From assembly GCA_029747015.1 (NCBI GenBank), contig JAKOGI010000343.1, forward strand, positions 372,001 to 436,000: a DNA stretch of 64,000 nt, read 5' to 3'. This DNA comes from Carnegiea gigantea (Eukaryota > Streptophyta > Magnoliopsida > Caryophyllales > Cactaceae). The first letter of the stretch is position 1. Every line of letters starts with the position of its first letter. This document shows, piece by piece, positions 56,630 through 64,000 of the stretch. The notes under the pieces were generated by a model. That model worked only from the letters and a program-made list of their open reading frames with translations. It was not told the origin of the DNA and made no database searches. The position numbers were made by a program, and so were the translations under genes.

Positions 56630-58531
56630 AAACTGTTGCTTGTCCTCAAGCAAACATTATACAAACCTAAAAGGGGGACGCATCTAGGACTTAAAACATA
56701 ATAACCTCCTAAAAGTAGGAAAGCCATAGCATATCATAAGCAAGAATTGCAATCAATGACAACCCCAAGTAGTGCACAAAACATTTCAAAATCAGAAGGC
56801 TAGGAGAAGGTTTTTAAAAACGTACATGACCACAAGCTCGATATCAAACGTGATCACCCCCAAAGAACCACAAAGCATGTCAGGCAAGCATATGAGATTG
56901 AGTAGAGCCAAATAGACTGGTAGAACCTCACTTTTGGGAAATATGGAACACTCCTGCTTATGTGTTTGAAATATATTGCAAGTTCACTCAAGACTTATTC
57001 CAAAGATCCAATCTACCATGAAGTTGACAAGACTCTCAAATTCTCTACCACTAGAATGCAATGCGTACAAGACAATCAAGAGGACTTTATTCGGGCTATA
57101 ATGTGGGCTATAAGGGTTAAGGAAAAGGAGTGGACAAGAGAATTTGGGCAATGTAGAGCTACTTAACCAAGCGACTAGGGAGAAACTAACCACCAAGAAG
57201 CTAATAAGTTCACCAACACCCTAAACTTCAAAATACAATGAACATATCCTAATCAATTATATAGGAAATGAGTTGACAAAGAAGGAACACAAGCTATGCA
57301 CGTATCCCATGCCAAACACTTAGTTTTGTTTTTTTTTCGCTTTTTTTTTCTTTTTTTCCTATGATTTTCTTTTTTTTACTCTTTTTTTCTTTGTTTTTTG
57401 TGCTTTTTTTTAATGATTTTTCCTCTTTTTTTTCGGGAGATAAAATGAAAATATAACGACTAACTCCTCCTTGCTGAAATCATACATTGCCCTCAATGTG
57501 GGCATATAATAGAAAATGGCAACTATTGAAAGGCATAGGGTCACTAACTATCAACTCACAACCAAAGATATATATACACAACCCAAATAAGAGGGAACCA
57601 AAGCAAATGCTCAATATCATCAATCCCTCAACGAACCAACATACCAAAGCCACCTTAAACTCAATTATTCCCAAAACCATCCACTACATAGATGAAGTGA
57701 TGCTCCATAGATTTGGCTTAATGGTAGGAATATATGTTTGGCCAAGCTAAGATGAAAGGATCACAACAAAGAAAGATATAAGCTCAAAACGGCTAATAAA
57801 GGGGAAAAACATGTAATACAAGGGTAGACTATTTGGCTATGTGGCTAAAATGGTCAAAGAAAGAAATGCCTTTGTCATATCATCAAATATGCACATAATA
57901 ATGTGGTTTTGAACAAGAGTCTAGGAAAGTTCTAGAGATGGAAAATGTAAGAGTCACACACATGGAAGAAACATGAGACTAAATATAATGATTACTCTAA
58001 ATAAGGCTCAAAATCTCACCGAACATATACCAAGGTCGCGTACAAACATTAGTGCCAAAGACTCTAAGGGATAAAATAGTTCTCAACCAAGGCAAGGGTC
58101 AAAACAAGAAATATTTATAAAACCTTCAAAAATTTTCACACCAAAAGGGATTACATATCAAAAGATACTCAAGCGCATGAAAGCTATTTTGCCTAAACAA
58201 AAGCATCATTGGAGGTTATCTCAAACTAATCCACACCATCTCTATATGTAAATCTAAAATGCAAACCTAAATGCAACTGAATGCAAAACACTAATGCAAA
58301 CTAAAAAGAAACCTAAAACTATATGCTCTAGCATGTATGCAAACTAATAACCAAAATAGAAAACATAGAAACTACCCTTTCACTAGCCTTAAACAAAGCA
58401 TTATTATGCAAAGGAAGGAAAGGTAAAAGAAGGGAAAGGGAAACAAAACATAACGATCTCACCAGGTCGCAGAGTGCACCTAAGCTAAGGCCTTCACGCA
58501 AAATGGGGTAAATGGAGCATTAGTCACTCCA
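56630..58531. other. Element F 3' untranslated interior
   Basis: No recognisable coding sequence. It includes a T-rich tract at 57318-57433 on the plus strand (A-rich in element sense). Element C has its low-complexity tract in the same part of the element, though of different base content. Confidence 0.6.
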
Positions 58532-59694
58532 TCACGATGTCAAGACTTGGCTCATAAAACTAGACACTATTAAAGCACACAGGAGCTTATCAAATTCCTG
58601 GGACCACAATTTAGAAAATAAAACGTCAGAGGCAATAACCAAAATCACACCAAAGAGTATAAGTATCCTCTTAACCTTATCAAAGCGCATAGAAGAATCA
58701 TAGAAAGGATTAAACCATATAGTCCATGTGGTTTTTCTTAGCAATTCTCCTAGGTATACATAATAAGGATCAATATAGGGATCATACCCTCTTAGATAAC
58801 CTAAGGATACAAAATCATCAACATTCCCACCAAGAAAATTAAAGTCGCTATCCTCATGGCCCAAGTCAACATTAGAATCACAAATCTTAGGATTATCAAC
58901 GGGTGCATCTAAAGAATACTCGGGGGAAATAAAGGGCTGTGAACACTTAGGGGAAACATGGGAATGATCAAGGGGATTAGTGAGAACAATATCATGAAAA
59001 CCAAGGCTAGGAGACTCCTCATGCACAAGCACATCACGTGACTCTTCTAAAGGATTCTTAACTAGATCATGCACCTTATCAAAAATATCTTCTGACTCAA
59101 AACATGTATCAGAAACATCAAACCTACCATCAAACTCAAAAGGCTCACCCACCTCGAGCCCCATGCACTGAGCCAAAGGAAAGGATGAATTATGTAAGGA
59201 TATGACAACATCAGAGTTGTCCCAAGGTGATACAAAGTCATGTTGCACATAGCATGCATAGAAAGGACATGAATTTATATCATGGTTAGAAGAATTGCAT
59301 AAGTCACACCAAAAAGGAGCATAATAAGATCTAGCATAGAATGCGTAAGATCAGAGATTGAATATCTAGAAATAATAGTGGCCTTGTCAAATTCAAATGA
59401 ATCCCAAGCAATCTACTCAAGCAAATAACATGCATCTTCAATAGTTTTACCATGAAAATCCCAATACCCTAAAAGAATACGAGTTTTACTATTCACACCC
59501 TCATCAATAATGTCTAAAATTTCCCATTTACTCACATAATAACCACATTGAGCAAGAAACGCACTTAGTCGCTTAAAATAACGCCAAAATAACTCATGCT
59601 TGAATTGGAGAAAATGGAAAATTGCCATTGTTGTTTCACAAAAATTCTTATTTTTTTTTAGTTTTTCAATTTTTGTTTTCATTTTTTTTTTCAA
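58532..59694 (-). pseudogene. Element F gag-like gene with CCHC zinc knuckle
   Basis: 59413-59694 (93 codons) holds a helical, basic segment (FWRYFKRLSAFLAQCGYYVS, EGVNSKTRILLGYWDFHG, EDACYLLE) and ends at a TAG where the frame clearly goes on (IAWDSFEFDKA). After a shift to another frame, CDLCNSSNHDINSC near 59260-59301 is a perfect CX2CX4HX4C knuckle. It continues without a break into an acidic 238-codon frame (58532-59248) that ends with a hydrophobic segment (ILILFGVILVIASDVLFSKL), possibly membrane-spanning. The layout (knuckle followed by an acidic tail) is the same as in element C. The role of the tail is unknown. Confidence 0.75.
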
Positions 59695-59750
59695 AGAAAA
59701 ACAAAACGCTTAGTCAAACCTATCAGGAAAAATCCAATATTCGATGCTAG

Positions 59751-59768
59751 TCCCCGGCAACGGCGCCA
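59751..59768 (-). other. Element F primer binding site, perfect tRNA-Asp match
   Basis: The plus strand reads TCCCCGGCAACGGCGCCA, the 3' end of plant tRNA-Asp. The minus strand gives TGGCGCCGTTGCCGGGGA, six bases inside the 5' LTR. Confidence 0.95.
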
Positions 59769-59774
59769 AGAAAT

Positions 59775-61033
59775 TGATACGGCTGCAAGCACACAGTGGC
59801 ATTGTAGCTATTCAAGGTCGATCACACAGAGGCTAGGTGAAACTACTGAGTTATAATCCCTCAAGATATGCTAAGTGAATCCTGAATCAAGGGGTTTTGA
59901 TTCAACAACTTCTAATATGTTAAATCTAAATCAATTAAGGGAAAACACTTAGGAATTCATATAGTTATGAAAGGGAATTAAATCAAAATGATAAACATTT
60001 GTATTTCTCTAATTAGTTAATTTCGAGGAACTGTAATCTATACAAAAATTCAGTCTAATCTTTTGAAATCAACTAAATTAGCCTAAACTAAGCAAAGTCT
60101 CTCTTTCAACCTAATTTGACTTAATCTAAGTTTAATATTTTCGATTACCTAATTCAAGTCCTCTCAACTCGACAATATCTCATCGAGATGATGCAACGAT
60201 AGGTTCTAACAAGCAGTCTAACAACCAAATATCATCTTTCGAATGTTCACTCGATTTATTTCAAATGTGCAACCAAACTTTGGCCCCAAATCCCCTCACA
60301 CCATGAATAACACTTGATAGAATGAAATCCAACCAATCATAAAAACAAGTACAATTCTATAAATTAAAACATGATCCAATGCTAATTCCGCAAACTACCG
60401 AATCCCTAGATAAAAATTAACTACTCAAACATGATTAAATTGAACATCTAAAACAATAAATCCAAAGAGTAGAGAAGAGAAGAGAGAAGAGGAGAGATGC
60501 TCAACTAAGATTGTGGTTGAACCGTCGTTGCAAGCACGGGGTGGAATCCTTGCAAATCTTCACTTCAACTCACACTCTCTGTAATCTAATCTACACTAAT
60601 CTAAGAAAGAAAAATGGAAATGGGAGAATGATGGATGTTGGATGTTTCAGCAGCCAAGGGATGGCCTATTTATAGGAAAATCAAATTAATCTTAGCCACA
60701 TGATGAGGGAAAATGAAGAGGCCAGCTATTATGCCTCCACCACGGACTGTGGCATCCACCACGGGATGATCGTGGTCTGGGCTGGTTCATCATTCTTCTG
60801 TTCTTCCTCTCTTCCATAGGCATGGCAACTTAGGGGCATCCATGATGAGTCAAAATACACCTATTTAAGTGTCAAATACTGGGTAGAAAGGCCTAAAATC
60901 CAGTGAAACACATAAAAGAACCATACCCAAGCGTAAATCCAGAATAAGAGTATAAATCATAGCATAAAGCACATAATCTCCTAAAAATGTGGAAAAATGT
61001 CCCTAAAATGATATATATGTTAAGCACTTACCA
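59775..61033 (-). repeat. Element F 5' LTR (right)
   Basis: 1,259 bp, plus-strand ends TGATACGGCT and GCACTTACCA. Active LTR by position, holding the promoter. Confidence 0.92.
60667..60674 (-). promoter_or_regulatory. TATA box in the 5' LTR of element F
   Basis: The minus strand reads TATAAATAGG within TTTTCCTATAAATAGG. The same box is conserved at 56247-56254 in the other LTR, as expected for the LTR promoter. Confidence 0.65.
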
Positions 61034-61038
61034 CCATA
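61034..61038. repeat. Target site duplication CCATA of element F (right copy)
   Basis: Exact copy of 55349-55353. Confidence 0.93.
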
Positions 61039-61865
61039 CTCACCACACCATTTGGCCTTTGCATGACTTCTGTACATTTGCCAAAGTCTAGTGGAGCAAC
61101 ACTTTCCTAAGGAGTTTGGCATATTTTAGAGGCTAGTTCACTTGGGCGTGATGTTGGTGGTTCGTGTTGAAGGGATTATGAGTTGCGTTTTTGTGTTTTC
61201 CATGCCATTAACATATTGAAGGTGTTTTATGGGTTTTTGCTCATTTAGATCAATTAGGGGTATGAAATTTGGTGTCTTGGTATCACCTTGTGGAAGTGTT
61301 TTTGCTCTCCAATCCTTTGCCTGATAGCTTCACTTCTCCCTAAATTAATCCACTCCTTACCTTTAAAATTTGGCCCTATTACATGCTCTTTGCAAGTCCT
61401 CATGATTGGTATTTTGAATTTTACATTCAGTGGTTGAAAATTAAGAACTTTACTAAGCTTATGGTAGCTTATTTGATTGGATTAAGTTTTTAGAGCATAT
61501 GTGTTACATATTCCATACATGTTGCGAAAAGCATTCCACTTTATCCCAAAAGTAAGGTTCTACCAGCCACACTTGCTCGTCACTTTTTGAGGGATGATTT
61601 GGTTTATCATGTGATTTAATATGGGGTGATTTGGGGGGATTGGTGTGTTGCATATAGGTGGTGTGATCTATAGATGATGGTGCATGTGTTTTATTAAAAA
61701 TATTTTTAACACCTAGACTTGCCCACCTCTAATGCATGATTGTGTTTGATCAATTAACTGTTATTCCCTTGCTTGAGGAGGGTGTGATTAGAGGTTCATT
61801 TCCCTCATTGATCATTTGAGAGTTTGTCTTGCTTAGGGATAAGCAAGAGATTAGCATGGGTGAGT
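61039..61865 (+). other. Element E 3' region right of F
   Basis: Non-coding continuation of element E, ending in GCATGGGTGAGT, a worn form of the Athila polypurine tract GCATGGGGGAGT, right before the 3' LTR. Confidence 0.7.
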
Positions 61866-63187
61866 TAATAAATGTCCAATTTTGCTATTTTTAGGCCCTT
61901 GGTTTCATCTCCTTCCTCTACATATCTCCTCAATTTATTTAGGAAAGTGACCATATTTGCCTTCTTTTGCTCGTGACTATCTTGTTTGGACTTGTTTCCC
62001 TTTTGTAGGTATTTTGGTAATAATTGGGATGAATATGAGTGAAGAGTGATGTTTTGGATAAAGAAGACATTCATAAAGTTGGCAGGAAGACCAAGGTATC
62101 AAGGGTTAACAGTTGTAAAGTTGCACAGCTAGCCGTGCACTTAGGGCAGAAAGTTCCTACCGAGCTGCACGACCGTGCATCTTGAGCCCAGAAATTGCAC
62201 ACAACTGGCTGTGCATCGAACCACAGCCATGCATTTCTCATATTTTGATATACTAAAGCAGCTTTCAGCCAGTTTTGGGGATATCTTTTGTCTTTTCTTT
62301 TAGAGCACTTTCTTACAGTGATTTGTATAGTCTAGTAGGGAGATTTTAGAGTTGCTTATTGATTGAATTGATCACCATTAAAGATTTTCTTTACTACTTT
62401 TGCTATGATTAGTTCAAGTTTGCTTCTCGATTCTCTTTTCCTCTTAGCATTGTTTTCTAGGGTTGTTTTGTGTAACGTGTTTGATATTATAGGGATTATA
62501 TGATTGTTGTTGATATGATTCATGGCTAATCTCCCAACTTGAGTTGGGATTAACGCTGATTTTGTTAGTTGAATCATGATTGAGCTGCAAACCTTACTTG
62601 CCCCATGTTTACGTTTATGATGTATACTGTGCTCACCACATGTTCAATGAATGGCTTGAAAGAGCATTCATCCTTTGCTAATAGGATCTAGGGGAATATC
62701 GTAAGATGAAACCTTTATCTAGATTGACCTAGCAGACAGTTAGAATTTCGACATGAAAATAATTGAAGCTCTAATTGGAATTCGAGATTATAGATCTTGT
62801 AATCCTTTCACTTTGGTCCCGTGAAAATAGGTAGATATAGTTCTAGGATTAGTCTTCAACATTTGAGAGGGGAAGGAGATGAATTTAATTGTCAATCTAT
62901 CCACTCGTAATACAATGTTTGGGTGAATTTGATGGGCTTAGTGATTGATTCACTAATGCAATTGTGCTGTGAATTCCAACCTAGGTGTTTAATATTCAGA
63001 TTTCTTAATTATCTTCTTAATTATTATCATTTCCTTAGTTGTTAGTTGAACCTTTGAATTTGATTTGCCTAGATTGAGTGCTTAGATTAGTTCTAATAAA
63101 CGAAACCAAGTTCTTTGTGGTATCGACCCGTACTGCCAGTTGCTAGGTATAGCTACGCCGTGCGCTTGTGGTAATTTAACTGTAACA
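61866..63187 (+). repeat. Element E 3' LTR
   Basis: 1,322 bp, from TAATAAATGTCCAATTTTGC (the TG start has become TA) to TTTAACTGTAACA. Colinear with 50780-52119 but visibly more divergent than the LTRs of A. Confidence 0.9.
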
Positions 63188-63192
63188 AATAC
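63188..63192. repeat. Target site duplication AATAC of element E (right copy)
   Basis: Exact copy of 50775-50779. Confidence 0.92.
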
Positions 63193-64000
63193 TGGCCAGG
63201 ATACTCCTCAAAATCCCAGTGAGAGTAAAGGGTGCTGGCCTCGCAATGTTTTAAAAGGAAAGTTATACAAGAAAACTGATATGGGCATAAATCTACTATG
63301 TGTAGCACAAGAACATGCTCAAGAAACCATAAAAGAAGCTCATGGTTGGGAATGTAAGCCATGTATGAATGGTGGAATGCTAGCCAAGAAGGTGCAAAAG
63401 GATGGGATATTATTGGTCTACAATAGAGGCAGACTATTATGCATATGTGAGGAGGTGTTATAAATGCTACATATGTCCCAATTTACAGCATCAGCCTCCC
63501 TCCTTTCTCTCAGCATTGACTTCTCTATCGCCCCTTTTAGTCTAGGGAGTCAAGATCATTAGTAAAATTACACCAAGGGGGTTTGTGGGCATGAATTTGT
63601 GCTTGTAGCAATCGATTACTTCACCATGTGGATAGAAGTGGCCTCTTGTGCAAAATCACATCAAAACGTGTGGCCAAATTTCTCCTTAATAACATTATAT
63701 ATAGATATGGTGTGCTACATAGACTAATAGGTGATTAAGGGTACCTTTTTAGAAAGGAAGCAACAACCTTACTTGAAAAATATAAGATTTAGCATCATAA
63801 GTCGTCTCCTTATCATCCTTAGGCAAAAGGAGTCGTTAAAGCAACTAACAAAAATGTCTAGAGGACAATCCAGAAAACGGTTAAAAATTATAAATACTGG
63901 CCTGATAAACTCCCTTTTGCTTAATGGGCTATAGAGCATCAATTCGTAGCTCAACAGGAGTAACCCTATGGTCCTTGGTATATGAAATAGAATTGGTAGT
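63193..64000 (+). pseudogene. Element D integrase, continued right of element E (partial)
   Basis: Resumes the Tat pol interrupted at 50779. An open stretch to 63463 covers GKLYKKTDMGINLLCVAQEH and CMNGGMLAKKVQKDG, the zinc-binding N-terminus, with Cys where the family has the second His (PHMNG). Later, in broken frames, CYKCYICPN-like Cys residues (near 63460) and a strongly decayed catalytic core follow, with GYRASIRSSTGV near 63930-63965. Many stops. The gene runs off the window. Confidence 0.82.

Larger units (their letters stand above)
55354..61033 (-). mobile_element. Element F: non-autonomous LTR retrotransposon with CCHC gag, nested in E
   Basis: 5.7 kb on the minus strand. LTRs of 1,261 and 1,259 bp, a perfect CCATA duplication, an intact 18-base tRNA-Asp primer site next to the right (5') LTR and an Athila-type polypurine tract next to the left LTR. 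The 3.2-kb interior has a gag-like gene with a CCHC knuckle and no pol. In the first 155 bases the LTRs differ at about 20 sites by eye (13 percent). It belongs to the same kind of gag-only element as C. Confidence 0.92.
50780..63187 (+). mobile_element. Element E: Athila-lineage LTR retrotransposon, lacking RT and integrase, interrupted by F
   Basis: 12.4 kb including nested element F (5.7 kb). LTRs are 1.34 and 1.32 kb, with a perfect AATAC duplication. The primer site is a decayed tRNA-Asp match and the polypurine tract is related to AGCATGGGGGAGT, typical of Athila. The interior holds an Athila gag and protease, then a short 3' region with no RT, RNase H or integrase. So this copy was pol-deleted or already non-autonomous before F landed in its 3' part. 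Confidence 0.88.
40381..64000 (+). mobile_element. Element D: rearranged Tat-lineage Ty3/gypsy element(s), running off the right edge
   Basis: Order on the plus strand: LTR, leader, gag, 59-bp tandem repeat, LTR, repeated gag end, protease, RT, RNase H, second RNase H, insertion E, integrase. The gag end at 44350-44760 is repeated at 47215-47590, so two elements or a recombined tandem share the middle LTR. RT wording (KASPKDNFSLPHIDVLVD, YMDDVIIKS) and the dual RNase H mark the Tat lineage. Stops occur throughout. The right end lies beyond the window and no target duplication can be checked. Confidence 0.82.

Overview
This is a stretch of nuclear genome from a flowering plant, most likely a eudicot. 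The evidence is GT-AG introns, a plant cell-wall gene (XTH), a plant-type acyltransferase pseudogene and several plant-specific lineages of Ty3/gypsy LTR retrotransposons. The species cannot be told from the sequence. About three quarters of the window is transposon. I find one intact host gene and one decayed host gene; there are no rRNA, tRNA or CRISPR features.

Layout from left to right. (A) 493-12575 is a full-length Tekay/Del-type chromovirus on the minus strand. It has 2.9 kb LTRs, a perfect CATTA target duplication, an initiator-Met primer site, an extra ORF upstream of gag, and one gag-pol reading frame broken by nine nonsense codons but no frameshift. It landed just upstream of three exon remnants (12850-14180) of a lysophosphatidic acid acyltransferase (LPAT) pseudogene. 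14200-18832 is non-coding, with an AT microsatellite and a cluster of inverted motifs. 18833-23555 (minus) is a complete four-exon xyloglucan endotransglucosylase/hydrolase of the XTH31/32 type, whose large third intron is full of simple repeats.

(B) 25199-30315 is an old chromovirus with a deletion that joins gag directly to reverse transcriptase. (C) 31210-38506 is a non-autonomous element with a gag-like ORF, no pol and a perfect CTAGT duplication. (D) From 40381 to beyond the right edge lies a Tat-lineage element or rearranged pair, ordered LTR, gag, LTR, gag end, protease, RT, two RNase H domains, integrase. Its middle LTR holds a 787-bp hAT-type element with an 8-bp duplication. Its pol is split by (E) 50780-63187, an Athila element with gag and protease only (AATAC duplication). 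E is itself split by (F) 55354-61033, a minus-strand non-autonomous element with an intact tRNA-Asp primer site and a CCHC gag (CCATA duplication). C and F share the same gag-like protein type and represent a pol-less family that presumably moved with Athila-type machinery.

The nesting gives a relative history: D first, then E, then F. A shows about 7 percent LTR divergence over the sampled end, and F about 13 percent. Many of the disabling changes are C-to-T or G-to-A, as expected from decay of methylated repeats.
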